Shown here piece after piece: positions 44,967 through 53,681 of a stretch of DNA of 64,000 nt (position 1 is the stretch's first letter; every line of letters begins with the position of its first letter). Made by a program: the position numbers and the translations under genes. Source of the DNA: Sulfuricurvum sp. PD_MW2 (GTDB lineage Bacteria > Campylobacterota > Campylobacteria > Campylobacterales > Sulfurimonadaceae); NCBI RefSeq assembly GCF_002633015.1, contig NZ_NSIU01000001.1:275643-339642 (forward strand), read 5' to 3'. The notes under the pieces were generated by a model, which saw only the letters and a list, made by a program, of their open reading frames with translations, made no database searches and was not told the DNA's origin.

Positions 44967-45725
44967 ATGGCGATTGCGCTACGCAAAAATGATGAAATTG
45001 CTTCACTTCGTGCCGCGAATCAAATCGTCGGTGCGACTCTGGAGTTGTTAGCTTCTCATACCAAGCCGGGGATGACCCTAAAGGAGCTTGATGCTATGGG
45101 TGAGGATTTTATCCGAAGCCAGGGCGCAATCCCTTCTTTTAAAGGGCTCTATGGTTTTCCAAGTGCAGTTTGTACCTCTGTCAATGAAGTGATTATTCAC
45201 GGAATTCCGACCGATTATGTACTTCAAGAGGGCGATATTGTTGGATATGATGTAGGTACAAAAAAAGGCGGTTATTTTGGGGATGCTGCTATCTCACTCG
45301 GTGTGGGGAAAATTTCTCACGAAGATGAGGCTTTGATAGCGTGTTCTAAAGATGCTCTTTATTTTGCGATCGACATTATCCGCGACGGTATGCGCTTTAA
45401 AGAGCTTTCCTATGAGATTGAACAGTTTATCCTTGCTCGGGGGTTTGTCCCTTTGCGCGGATTCTGTGGTCACGGGATCGGTAAAAAACCGCATGAAGAA
45501 CCGGAAATTCCAAATTATATGGACGGAACCAATGCCAAAGCAGGTCCGAAAATAAAAAATGGAATGGTTTTTTGCTTGGAGCCGATGATTTGTCAAAAAG
45601 AGGGAACTTCCAAAATCTTGGCAAATGGCTGGGATGTGGTCAGTACAGATGGGCTGCGAGGCTCTCATTACGAGCATACGGTTGCAATTATCAACGGTAG
45701 AGCTGAAATATTATCAATCGCGTAA
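44967..45725 (+). CDS. map: Methionine aminopeptidase
   Basis: Removes the N-terminal methionine from nascent proteins. 252 residues, type I. The metal ligands lie in [16 protein letters not shown] (two Asp), [13 protein letters not shown] (His), CLEPMI (Glu) and EHTVAI (Glu). Two bases after secY; infA follows after 10 bases. Confidence 0.97.
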   Translation: MAIALRKNDEIASLRAANQIVGATLELLASHTKPGMTLKELDAMGEDFIRSQGAIPSFKGLYGFPSAVCTSVNEVIIHGIPTDYVLQEGDIVGYDVGTKKGGYFGDAAISLGVGKISHEDEALIACSKDALYFAIDIIRDGMRFKELSYEIEQFILARGFVPLRGFCGHGIGKKPHEEPEIPNYMDGTNAKAGPKIKNGMVFCLEPMICQKEGTSKILANGWDVVSTDGLRGSHYEHTVAIINGRAEILSIA

Positions 45726-45735
45726 AGGAAGAATA

Positions 45736-45954
45736 ATGGCAAAAGATGATGTCATTGAAGTAGACGGAAAGATTATTGAGGCACTACCGAATGCAACGTT
45801 TCGTGTTGAGTTGCCGAATGGTCATGTAATTTTGTGTCATATCGCAGGAAAAATGCGTATGCACTACATCAAAATTCTCCCAGGAGATACGGTAAAAATC
45901 GAGTTGACTCCATACAGCTTGGACAAAGGTCGAATCACTTATCGTTATAAATAA
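45736..45954 (+). CDS. infA: Translation initiation factor IF-1
   Basis: 72 residues, OB fold: [20 protein letters not shown] and GRITYRYK. The ATG follows AAAGGAAGAATA; a longer frame upstream overlaps map and is not used. The usual next genes (rpmJ, rpsM, rpsK, rpsD, rpoA, rplQ) do not follow. Confidence 0.97.
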   Translation: MAKDDVIEVDGKIIEALPNATFRVELPNGHVILCHIAGKMRMHYIKILPGDTVKIELTPYSLDKGRITYRYK

Positions 45955-45988
45955 ATCTTCCTTTACGGGAAGATACATAACTATTTTT
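45955..45988 (+). terminator. Terminator of the ribosomal operon
   Basis: Perfect 7-bp stem ATCTTCC-6-GGAAGAT immediately after the infA stop, with a run of six T eight bases further on. The distance to the T run makes it moderately convincing. Confidence 0.6.
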
Positions 45989-46006
45989 TGATAAAGGAAA
46001 AGATTT

Positions 46007-46645
46007 ATGAAAAAACAGTTATTCCTTATTCTCCTTTTTGCCGCATTAGTTTTTGCTTCAGATACACAACAATCATTTTGGGAAACCTATACAGCCGCAC
46101 TTCGTGGAGATAAAATTGCTCAGTTTCAAGTCGGTGTGATTTATGAAAGGGGAATCGGAACCGATTCCAATCAGTCAAAAGCCGCATTTTGGTATGAAAA
46201 ATCAGCTTCGCAAGGGTATGTTGACGCACAATACAATATTGCTATCATGTACGCTACAGGGCGGGGTGTGGAGGTGAATGAAGGGGCTGCTATGATGTGG
46301 TTAGCTCTTGCCGCAAAGCAAAAAGACAAAGAGTCTCGAAAACTATTGTTAAAGTTTATTGACGGCGAATTGGATGAGCATAAAACGAAAAGTACGCAAA
46401 ATTCTGATCATGATAAACGTGAACCTACTGTCCTCATAACACCCGTAACATTGATAACAAAAGCAGATGCAATGATGTGTGATAAGAACAATCAGTGTAC
46501 ACCGTACAAAATAAATACTACTGTAACATCAATGAGTAAAAACGGAGCGTATTATAAAATCAGCGGGATAGCTACAAAAAAAGGGTGGGAACCCTATCAA
46601 TACGAGGGATGGATACATGAGAACAGCGTCGATATTCGACGCTGA
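46007..46645 (+). CDS. Secreted Sel1-repeat protein with SH3-like tail
   Basis: Protein of 212 residues. Signal peptide about 1-17 (FLILLFAALVFAS), two Sel1/TPR-like repeats (GDKIAQFQVGVIYERGIG and GYVDAQYNIAIMYATGRG, about 34-105), a polar linker and a C-terminal SH3-like domain with KNGAYYKISG and GWIHENSV. Likely a periplasmic or outer-membrane-associated binding protein. No partner is evident. Its stop lies in a perfect hairpin. Confidence 0.75.
   Translation: MKKQLFLILLFAALVFASDTQQSFWETYTAALRGDKIAQFQVGVIYERGIGTDSNQSKAAFWYEKSASQGYVDAQYNIAIMYATGRGVEVNEGAAMMWLALAAKQKDKESRKLLLKFIDGELDEHKTKSTQNSDHDKREPTVLITPVTLITKADAMMCDKNNQCTPYKINTTVTSMSKNGAYYKISGIATKKGWEPYQYEGWIHENSVDIRR
46624..46644. terminator. 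Perfect palindromic hairpin between convergent genes
   Basis: Nine-bp perfect stem CAGCGTCGA-TAT-TCGACGCTG spanning the Sel1 gene's last codons and stop. It lies just before the end of the convergent ppnP gene; neither strand has a strong T run. Confidence 0.55.
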
Positions 46646-46647
46646 GA

Positions 46648-46962
46648 TTATTTGACGAAATGACAGCAGTAATCAGAGACAGTTTTGACTTTTAAATGAA
46701 AAGCACTGTTTGCAGCAACTTCGAAATCTTGTGGTCCAACAATGCTAACCCACTCGTCTGAGCCTGGAAGCTGAACATCCATCTCTCCGCTTAATATTTC
46801 CATAATTTCTTTGTCACCGGTATTAAACGTATATTCACCCGGTAACATGATTCCAAGAGTTTTGATCGTTCCATCTTCAAAGTGGATGGTTCGGCTAGTA
46901 ACTTTGCCGTCAAAATAGATATTGGCTTTTTTATCGGCAGTGACATTGGTAAATTGTGACAT
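46648..46962 (-). CDS. ppnP: Pyrimidine/purine nucleoside phosphorylase (DUF1255)
   Basis: Small cupin-fold phosphorylase of nucleosides, 104 residues (usual about 95). The family marks are [32 protein letters not shown] and the closing DYCCHFVK. The ATG at 46962 follows AAAAGGAAACCC and matches the family start MSQFxNV; a frame from 46989 adds nine residues that are not family-like. Confidence 0.9.
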   Translation of the reverse strand: MSQFTNVTADKKANIYFDGKVTSRTIHFEDGTIKTLGIMLPGEYTFNTGDKEIMEILSGEMDVQLPGSDEWVSIVGPQDFEVAANSAFHLKVKTVSDYCCHFVK

Positions 46963-46989
46963 GGGTTTCCTTTTAAAATAGTGGCGCAA

Positions 46990-47208
46990 TTATAGCGGAT
47001 TGATCTCTTTCTTGATCTTTTTAGGGAGATGGGCAAAGGGAAAATCAGAGATGATTTTGGTTTCACCACCCTCTTTGACTTCCACTTCCAAATCCATACT
47101 CTCTCGTTTCATCGAAATGAGCGTGATGGTTCGCCCCCCCTCTTCGTAGCTGATTTTACGAGGAGCAAGTTGGATGATGGCATTACGTTTTAGTGGTCTA
47201 TATCCCAT
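46990..47208 (-). CDS. Small hypothetical protein
   Basis: Unrecognised 72-residue basic protein rich in beta-strand (RTITLISMKRESMDLEVEVKEGG). AAGGAG lies 10 bases before its ATG, inside the 3' end of the cvfB-like gene it overlaps by 11 bases, suggesting coupled translation. A run of seven G in its coding strand (plus-strand C run at 47134-47140) encodes EEGGR. Confidence 0.55.
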   Translation of the reverse strand: MGYRPLKRNAIIQLAPRKISYEEGGRTITLISMKRESMDLEVEVKEGGETKIISDFPFAHLPKKIKKEINPL

Positions 47209-48037
47209 AAAGTCCGTTCTCCTTGACGATGATTTTTTTCGCTTCTACGAGCTGATTGACGGCGGCTTTAAAATTTTTCTTGCTTAGGGCAAAAGTTTTT
47301 TGGATGAGATCGGGATCGCTTTTGGTGTTATAGGGCAACATCCCTCCGTTGGCTTTTATCATCGAGAGGATTTTATCAGCGGCGTTTGAAGATTTTGCTT
47401 TCCCTATCATTTGCAAAGAGAGGTCGAGTTTACCATCGCTTCGGAGCTGTTTGACAAAGCCGTATTTGATTTGTCCGACACGAACGTCCTCGAAAATCTC
47501 GTTGGCATAAATCATCCCCTCATAGCGGTGATCCACGATTACTTTGTACCCTAACGGCGTTTTGGCGATCACCATAAAACTAACGGGGGTATTGGGATAA
47601 AAGCTTTTCGGCGGCATCTCTAATGCCCCGCTGATCTTCTCTGTTCCGACGAGGCGGTTCGTTTGTTCATCCAGTATTACGCGTACAAGCCGTTTTTCAC
47701 CGACGGCAAAGGGTCGTTTTTGAAGGGCACGCGGGACAAAGAGGTCTTTTGGCAATCCCCAGTCGACAAACGCACCGATACTGTTGGTGTCGAGTACTTC
47801 GACAAAGGCAATTTCATTCACCATCGCTTTGGGCTTCAGCGTTGTCGCTACGGGGCGGTCTTCGCTGTCGGTATAGACAAATACGTCGATGGTATCGCCG
47901 ACGTGCATTGCCTCAGTGACGTATTGGTTGGGTAGCAGTATGTCGCTCTCATCGAGTGCACGCAGGTATAATCCTGGGACGGTAGAGCGGTCGATAACGA
48001 GGATATTGATCTCCCCGATTTTTAGTGTTTCATTCAT
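47198..48037 (-). CDS. cvfB: CvfB-like S1-domain RNA-binding protein
   Basis: 279 residues. Three S1-like OB domains can be traced (about 1-60, 65-135 with GAFVDWGLPKDLFVP, 140-215 with GYKVIVDHRYEGMIYANEIF), followed by a C-terminal winged-helix domain (LSKKNFKAAVNQLVEAKKI). This is the CvfB/YitL layout. The ATG at 48037 opens the first S1 strand; the much longer open frame upstream would run through the divergent SDR gene. Confidence 0.85.
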   Translation of the reverse strand: MNETLKIGEINILVIDRSTVPGLYLRALDESDILLPNQYVTEAMHVGDTIDVFVYTDSEDRPVATTLKPKAMVNEIAFVEVLDTNSIGAFVDWGLPKDLFVPRALQKRPFAVGEKRLVRVILDEQTNRLVGTEKISGALEMPPKSFYPNTPVSFMVIAKTPLGYKVIVDHRYEGMIYANEIFEDVRVGQIKYGFVKQLRSDGKLDLSLQMIGKAKSSNAADKILSMIKANGGMLPYNTKSDPDLIQKTFALSKKNFKAAVNQLVEAKKIIVKENGLYGI

Positions 48038-48076
48038 GGGTATAATTATATCGACTATTTGCTTGCAGGAGAAAAA

Positions 48077-48841
48077 ATGAGAATTGTGATCACAGGAGCA
48101 AGCAGCGGCCTTGGAAAAGGTTTGGCACTTCATTATGCAAATCCTCAAAATAAACTTATTTTGATTGCGCGTCGTGAAGAGCGTCTGTATGAAGTTGCAG
48201 AATCCTGCCGAAGCAAAGGAGCAGAGGTGGAGACAATCATTGCTGATATCAGTGATTTTGCTCGGATGCGGGAAGTGGGGAGAGAACTCACGCGAGAGCC
48301 AATCGATCGGATCATTTTCAATGCAGGCATATCGGTCGGTCATGGCGGTGGGGTAACCCCGTTTGAAGATTTTGAGCGGCTCTTTAAAACAAATTTTTTA
48401 AGTGTTCATGCACTGTTGGAGCCGATTATTCCAAAGTTGATGGAGCAAAAATCGGGAGAGGTGGTTTTTATCTCCTCGCTCGCCTCACTGCTTACTATGC
48501 CGACTTCTATCGCGTACAGCAGTTCCAAACGGGCGCTTAACGCCTATGCAGAAGGGCTTCATTATCAGCTCAAACCCTATGGTATCGATGTGATGACGAT
48601 TATGCCCGGATTTATTGATTCGGAGATGACCCGAAAGAACCGATTTAAAATGCCATTTTTCATGCCAACCGAAAAAGGGATAGCTCGGATTACTGAGGCA
48701 ATTGGGAGAAAAAAAGTGCGTTATGCTTTCCCTTTTAGATTTTACTTAATGATTCGAATTGTCTTACTCTTTCCGCAGTCCTTAAGAGACAAAATTGTAA
48801 ACTTCACTAATTTTAAAAAGGGCAATAAGCCTGAGATCTGA
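48077..48841 (+). CDS. Short-chain dehydrogenase/reductase
   Basis: SDR of 254 residues. NAD(P)-binding TGASSGLGKGLA at the N-terminus, NAG motif (FNAGIS), catalytic Ser in FISSLAS and YSSSKRA with Tyr and Lys. The basic RRE after the second strand suggests NADPH. The C-terminus carries a hydrophobic segment (LMIRIVLLFPQSL), hinting at membrane association. Substrate unknown. AGGAG precedes the ATG; 39 bases separate it from the divergent cvfB-like gene. Confidence 0.85.
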   Translation: MRIVITGASSGLGKGLALHYANPQNKLILIARREERLYEVAESCRSKGAEVETIIADISDFARMREVGRELTREPIDRIIFNAGISVGHGGGVTPFEDFERLFKTNFLSVHALLEPIIPKLMEQKSGEVVFISSLASLLTMPTSIAYSSSKRALNAYAEGLHYQLKPYGIDVMTIMPGFIDSEMTRKNRFKMPFFMPTEKGIARITEAIGRKKVRYAFPFRFYLMIRIVLLFPQSLRDKIVNFTNFKKGNKPEI

Positions 48842-48853
48842 GGGAAGTATCCG

Positions 48854-50929
48854 ATGACAATCGACAGTGTTTGTACCTATTGTGGCGTAGGATGCGATAT
48901 TTCCGCTGACGTGGAAGATAATAAAATTCAAAGAATCTTCGCAAAAGAAGAGGGGATGGTTTCACAAGGGAGATTGTGTATCAAAGGGAAACAAGGGTGG
49001 GATTTTGTCTCTCATCCAAAACGTCTCCGTAATGCACGTGTCCGTAAATCGTTCTGGGCAAAAAATGCGGCACTTTTTGCCGATATCGATATGGATTATC
49101 TCGAGCCGGTCGATCACGATTTTTATGAGATAAGTTATGAGAGTGCGTACGAGCTTGTTGCCCGAAAACTTCGATCAATTATCGATACATACGGACCGCG
49201 TAGCTTTGCCGCTATCGGCGGTGCCCGTACGAGCTGCGAGGGCTCTTATCTGTTTCAGCACTTTACCCGACACGTTGTAGGTTCTCCTCATGTCGATAAC
49301 TGCGCGCGTGTCTGTCACTCCCCATCGCTTAAAGGGATGCGTACGACCATCGGTGAAGGGGCAATGACCAATCCGTTCAACGATATCTACGATACTGAAT
49401 TTATGGTAGTTATGGGTTCCAATACTACCGAAGGTCATCCAATCGTTGCAAACCGGATGCTTGATGTGATCAAAAATAACGGAGTTGAACTTGCAGTTTT
49501 AGATGTTCGCCGCATTCAGCTCTCAAAATCGGCAACGCACCATTTGAGTATCCCCTATGAAGCGAATCTGATGATTCTCAATATGATGGCCTATGTGATT
49601 ATCTCTGAGAATTTGGTCAATACGGAGTTCGTGAATACGCGAACAAAAGGGTACGAAGAGTATAAGAATGCCATTTTGAACGATCCGTATGCCAATCCGG
49701 AATTTTTACTCCAAATTCCGGGATATGAGTCGCTGATGAACGAAATTCGCACGGTTGCCCGCAAGTACGCAACCCGCAAGAGTCTCTTTTTCTGGGGCCT
49801 TGGAATTACGGAGCATTTGGATGGGTCATATGCGGTAATGGCGATCACCCATTTGGCGATGTTGACAGGAAATATCGGGCAAAGGGGTGCGGGGTTAATG
49901 CCGCTTCGAGGTCAGAACAATGTTCAAGGTACCTGTGATGTGGGGATGCTGCCGTATTATGATCCTGATTACAAAGAACCCAAAGAGATTGGGCTTATGA
50001 CTCCCGATCTCATCGATGCAATGATTGATGGGAAAATCAAAGCACTTTATAATATCAGTGAAGATATTGCCCATATACATCCGAATCAAAATAAAATCCA
50101 CAAAGCATTAGAAAATCTCGATTTATTGGTGGTCAATGAGCTTTTTGACAATGAGATTACCAAATTCGCCGATATCATTTTCGGTGTGAAAAGTGCGTAC
50201 GAAAAGACGGGAGTATATGTCAATGCAGAGCGAAGACTTCATCTTTCCCAACCGTTGATCAATGTGATGATGCCTGATGATTGGGAAATCATCGCTGAAA
50301 TATCAAAGCGCTACGGAGTTGATTACGGATTCAAAAGCTCACGCGATGTTTGGGAACGTGTACGAGTGGATGCACCGGTACGTTTTGGAGGCGCCAGCTA
50401 TGAAAAACTTGAAGCCAATCGGTTGCGCGGATTGCAATGGCCGGTACAAGAAGAAGATATGCCGGTATTGCATATCGGTCAATTTCGAACACCTGATGGA
50501 TTGGCAACATTTAATTACCATCAATACTCGCCGCGAGGTCAGATTGAAGAACTGGTAAAAGCAAACAAACATGAGGGGTATTACCTCACAACGGGTCGTA
50601 TTTTAGTCCATTATAATAATGGAGCACAAACAAATGCATGTGATAAATTACACAAATCTCACAGTGAAGATATTTTATTGGTGAGTGTAGACGATGAAGA
50701 GTTTTTTGAGTTTAAAGATTTTGTCGTTCTCAAAAGCGAGTATGGACAAAGTGCTCCATTGAGGGTAAAAGTGAGCTCCACCATCAAAAAAGGGACATTG
50801 TTCACAACGTTCCATCACGCCAAAAGCAACATTAACTTTTTATTCGGGGATGAGAGTGACGAACTGATCAAAACGGCCCGGTTTAAATCGATCAAAGTCG
50901 AGGTGGTAAAACCCGACTATCTGGATTGA
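48854..50929 (+). CDS. Formate dehydrogenase-like molybdopterin oxidoreductase, Cys form
   Basis: Molybdenum/tungsten bis-MGD enzyme of 691 residues. A [4Fe-4S] site is formed by Cys7, Cys10, Cys14 and Cys42, with Lys44 between cluster and pterin. VDNCARVCHSPSLKG supplies Cys154-His155 where E. coli FdhF has selenocysteine-His, so this is a Cys-type FDH homologue. The C-terminal molybdopterin-binding domain (about 570-690) begins around GYYLTTGRILVHYNNG. No Tat signal: cytoplasmic. No electron-transfer subunit, FdhD or Mo-cofactor gene is adjacent. Formate as substrate is likely but not proven. Confidence 0.82.
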   Translation: MTIDSVCTYCGVGCDISADVEDNKIQRIFAKEEGMVSQGRLCIKGKQGWDFVSHPKRLRNARVRKSFWAKNAALFADIDMDYLEPVDHDFYEISYESAYELVARKLRSIIDTYGPRSFAAIGGARTSCEGSYLFQHFTRHVVGSPHVDNCARVCHSPSLKGMRTTIGEGAMTNPFNDIYDTEFMVVMGSNTTEGHPIVANRMLDVIKNNGVELAVLDVRRIQLSKSATHHLSIPYEANLMILNMMAYVIISENLVNTEFVNTRTKGYEEYKNAILNDPYANPEFLLQIPGYESLMNEIRTVARKYATRKSLFFWGLGITEHLDGSYAVMAITHLAMLTGNIGQRGAGLMPLRGQNNVQGTCDVGMLPYYDPDYKEPKEIGLMTPDLIDAMIDGKIKALYNISEDIAHIHPNQNKIHKALENLDLLVVNELFDNEITKFADIIFGVKSAYEKTGVYVNAERRLHLSQPLINVMMPDDWEIIAEISKRYGVDYGFKSSRDVWERVRVDAPVRFGGASYEKLEANRLRGLQWPVQEEDMPVLHIGQFRTPDGLATFNYHQYSPRGQIEELVKANKHEGYYLTTGRILVHYNNGAQTNACDKLHKSHSEDILLVSVDDEEFFEFKDFVVLKSEYGQSAPLRVKVSSTIKKGTLFTTFHHAKSNINFLFGDESDELIKTARFKSIKVEVVKPDYLD

Positions 50930-50932
50930 TGC

Positions 50933-51265
50933 GTGCACACCCGTGCCAAAGGCAATCTTGCCGAAGAATGCGGGTGTGAGTATCTGCGAAACAAAGGGTG
51001 CCGCATAGTCGATCGGAACGTCTATAACCGCTTTGGTGAGATCGATATCATTGCTATTCGCGATAATGTGCTCCACTTTGTCGAAGTCAAAAGCGCTCAA
51101 AGTTATGAGCAAGCAGTAAACAATATTTCCCCCTCGAAGCTTCAAAAACTGCGCCGAGCAATCCACACCTATCTTCAGCAAAAACGGCTCAATTTGGATT
51201 ATTGTATCGATGCACTGATTGTCAGTGATGAGGGGATTGAATGGATTGAAAATATCACCCTATAG
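50933..51265 (+). CDS. yraN: YraN/UPF0102 family protein
   Basis: 110 residues, restriction-endonuclease-like fold of unknown function. KGNLAEECGCEYL, NRFGEIDIIAIRD and FVEVKSAQS form the family's predicted Asp-Glu-x-Lys core. GTG start three bases after the upstream stop; an ATG nearby is in another frame. Confidence 0.88.
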   Translation: MHTRAKGNLAEECGCEYLRNKGCRIVDRNVYNRFGEIDIIAIRDNVLHFVEVKSAQSYEQAVNNISPSKLQKLRRAIHTYLQQKRLNLDYCIDALIVSDEGIEWIENITL

Positions 51266-51327
51266 GGTTGTTTTCCTGAGAAATAATGTGAGAGTTATGT
51301 AATAAGTCATTTTAAAGATTGCGGCGT

Positions 51328-51333
51328 TATAAT
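51328..51333 (+). promoter_or_regulatory. -10 box of the trxA promoter
   Basis: TATAAT, 34 bases before the trxA ATG, with only a weak -35. AAGGAATTACA provides the ribosome site. Confidence 0.5.
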
Positions 51334-51367
51334 AGCTTCAATAAATATTCGCAATCAAGGAATTACA

Positions 51368-51685
51368 ATGGGTAAATACGTAGAATTAACTGTATCGAAT
51401 TTTGACGAAGTAACCAAAGAAGGTGTTGCATTGGTCGATTTTTGGGCTCCATGGTGTGGACCATGCCGAATGATCGCTCCGGTAATTGAAGAGTTGGCGG
51501 CTGATTTTGACGGTAAAGCAAAAATTTGTAAAGTGAATACCGACGAAGAGCAAGATATAGCTGTAAAATACGGAATCCGCTCTATCCCGACAATCCTTTT
51601 CTTCAAAGACGGTCAAGTCGTTGAGCAAATGGTTGGTGCTGCGTCTAAACAAGCGTTCGCTGACAAACTAAACGCATTACTATAA
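51368..51685 (+). CDS. trxA: Thioredoxin
   Basis: 105 residues, cytoplasmic thiol-disulfide carrier. Active site WCGPC at residues 29-33 and the cis-proline in RSIPTILFF are intact. Reduced by the TrxB encoded downstream; own promoter and following hairpin suggest a separate transcript. Confidence 0.97.
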   Translation: MGKYVELTVSNFDEVTKEGVALVDFWAPWCGPCRMIAPVIEELAADFDGKAKICKVNTDEEQDIAVKYGIRSIPTILFFKDGQVVEQMVGAASKQAFADKLNALL

Positions 51686-51697
51686 TGATTGATGCTC

Positions 51698-51714
51698 AAG
51701 GGCTATAGGCCCTT
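51698..51714 (+). terminator. Hairpin after trxA
   Basis: Six-bp stem AAGGGC-5-GCCCTT 12 bases after the trxA stop, followed by a T-containing stretch without a clean T run. Confidence 0.5.
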
Positions 51715-51861
51715 TAGCTTCGATAACACTTCATTTTTCTGATAGTAACCCCTATTCATTAGACTTCGTATTTTTATCTTTCCCTTTCTTTATTCGTTCT
51801 CTAAAACTTTTCTAAAACGATTTTTCTGATAACTCCCTTTTGGCAGTGTTTAACCACAAAA

Positions 51862-51874
51862 GAGTATGATACTC
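51862..51874. promoter_or_regulatory. Dyad before trxB
   Basis: Perfect palindrome GAGTAT-G-ATACTC, 24 bases before the trxB ATG. It could be an operator. The rest of the 213-base gap is AT-rich with no recognisable gene. Confidence 0.3.
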
Positions 51875-51898
51875 CAAATAAAAAAGCGGAGGCTTTGG

Positions 51899-52837
51899 AT
51901 GTTGGATTGTGCAATTATCGGGGGTGGTCCTGCCGGACTTACTGCAGGATTATATACCACACGGGGTGGTTTGGATAATGTCACGATGTTTGAAAAGGGG
52001 CTTCCGGGCGGTCAAATCACGATGAGTTCGGAGATTGAAAATTATCCCGGTGCGACAGCGCATAATTTGAGTGGAATGGATTTCATGGCACCGTGGCAGG
52101 AACAATGCCAGCGTTTCGGTTTGAAACACGAGATGTCGGAAGTAACGCGTGTTTCTCGTCGTGAGGACGGTATTTTCACGATTCATAAATCAGATGGCTC
52201 TGTCGATGAGGCTAAAAGTGTCATTGTATGTACCGGATCGGCTCCAAAGCGTGCCGGATTTGCAGGTGAGGATATCTACTTTGGACGCGGTGTCAGTACA
52301 TGTGCTACGTGCGATGGATTTTTTTACAAGAATAAAGAGGTAGCCGTTATCGGCGGCGGAGATACGGCATTGGAAGAGGCTCTGTATTTGGCAAAAATTT
52401 GTACCAAAGTTTATCTGATTCATCGTCGAGAGACATTTCGTGCAGCTCCTAATACGATAGCGAGGGTTAAAAATACCGCTAATATCGAACTTGTCATTAA
52501 TGCAATTCCCGAAGAGGTTTTTGGCGGAGCCATGGGTGTTGATGGAATACGTGTCAAACTGCAAGACGGTTCATCACGTCAAATCGATGTCCCCGGTGTT
52601 TTTGTTTTTGTCGGGAACAATGTAAATAACCAAGTATTGATCCAAGAAGACGGAAGTTTTCTGTGTGAAATGACACAGTGGGGTGAAGTTAAAGTGGATT
52701 TGAGTATGAAAACCTCTATTGCCGGACTTTTTGCGGCAGGAGATATGCGCGAATCTGCACCGAAACAAGTTGTCTGTGCTGCGGGTGATGGTGCCGTGGC
52801 GGCATTGCAGGCAATTGCATTTGTGGATGGGCATTAA
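51899..52837 (+). CDS. trxB: Thioredoxin reductase
   Basis: FAD/NADPH enzyme of 312 residues that reduces thioredoxin. FAD site [15 protein letters not shown], redox-active CATC at Cys135/Cys138, NADPH site [15 protein letters not shown] and the terminal GLFAAGDM motif. The ATG 7 bases after GGAGG is chosen over an in-frame upstream start. Confidence 0.96.
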   Translation: MLDCAIIGGGPAGLTAGLYTTRGGLDNVTMFEKGLPGGQITMSSEIENYPGATAHNLSGMDFMAPWQEQCQRFGLKHEMSEVTRVSRREDGIFTIHKSDGSVDEAKSVIVCTGSAPKRAGFAGEDIYFGRGVSTCATCDGFFYKNKEVAVIGGGDTALEEALYLAKICTKVYLIHRRETFRAAPNTIARVKNTANIELVINAIPEEVFGGAMGVDGIRVKLQDGSSRQIDVPGVFVFVGNNVNNQVLIQEDGSFLCEMTQWGEVKVDLSMKTSIAGLFAAGDMRESAPKQVVCAAGDGAVAALQAIAFVDGH

Positions 52838-52900
52838 CGGCTCTTTAAACACGAAGAGGGTAAAATATCTTCACATTATGTTTAAACAGGGATGCTACAG

Positions 52901-53671
52901 ATGATTAGAGCAGGAGTATTCGGGGCCGGCGGACGTGTCGGAAAGCTGTTGATTGAAGATTTGCATCATGAGAGCGAAATCTCTCTTGCGGCGGTTTATG
53001 TTCGCAATGAGCTCAATTTTTCGATTGATCCGTCCGTATTGGTAACCAACGATATGGGGACATTGCTGAACGGCAGTGATGTAATCATCGATTTTTCGTT
53101 GCCGGAAGCAACGCAGCTTTTACTCGAAAAAGCGATTGAACACCCAAGGGCTTTGGTTATCGGAACTACCGGTCTTGATACCCATCAGATGAATCTTCTC
53201 AAAACGGCAAGCGAGTCAATGCCGATTCTTTATGCGACGAATATGTCCTTGGGAGTTGCGTTGTTAAACAAGCTAGTCAATACGGCCGCTAAAACGCTCG
53301 AAGGGTTCGATATCGAGATCGTCGAACAGCATCATCGTCATAAAAAAGATGCGCCGAGCGGTACGGCATTGACATTGGCGCATTCTGCAGCAGCCGGACG
53401 AAATCTTGATTTGGACGCGGTTCGTGTGAGCGGACGTAACGGCAATATCGGCGAACGTACCAAAGATGAGATTGCCGTTATGGCTTTGCGGGGCGGTGAT
53501 ATCGTCGGGCGTCATACGGTCGGATTTTATAATGACGGTGAATTTATCGAGTTGCATCATACTGCAACAAGCCGTAACACGTTCTCAAAAGGTGCCATTC
53601 GTGCTGCGAAATGGTTGGTCGGAAAACCAAACGGCCTTTACAGTATCCAAGACTGTTTAGAACTAGCATAA
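52901..53671 (+). CDS. dapB: 4-hydroxy-tetrahydrodipicolinate reductase
   Basis: Lysine and meso-diaminopimelate pathway enzyme, 256 residues. [14 protein letters not shown] nucleotide site, GTTGLD, and the substrate/catalytic motif [16 protein letters not shown]. An ATG three codons upstream sits directly on its own AGGG; the second ATG has better spacing and fits the family start. Ten bases before purF. Confidence 0.95.
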   Translation: MIRAGVFGAGGRVGKLLIEDLHHESEISLAAVYVRNELNFSIDPSVLVTNDMGTLLNGSDVIIDFSLPEATQLLLEKAIEHPRALVIGTTGLDTHQMNLLKTASESMPILYATNMSLGVALLNKLVNTAAKTLEGFDIEIVEQHHRHKKDAPSGTALTLAHSAAAGRNLDLDAVRVSGRNGNIGERTKDEIAVMALRGGDIVGRHTVGFYNDGEFIELHHTATSRNTFSKGAIRAAKWLVGKPNGLYSIQDCLELA

Positions 53672-53681
53672 GGAAACAAGA

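Noticed and set aside
45625..45954. Longer frame for infA
   Set aside because: It would overlap map; IF-1 is a constant 72-residue protein and has its own ribosome site.
47198..48343. Longer form of the cvfB-like protein starting at 48343
   Set aside because: The extra residues lie opposite the divergent SDR gene, are Cys/His/Ser-rich and unlike the family; the S1 domain starts at 48037.
50933..51265. YraN as a defence nuclease
   Set aside because: It is a widespread housekeeping family of unknown function, and the context is ordinary.
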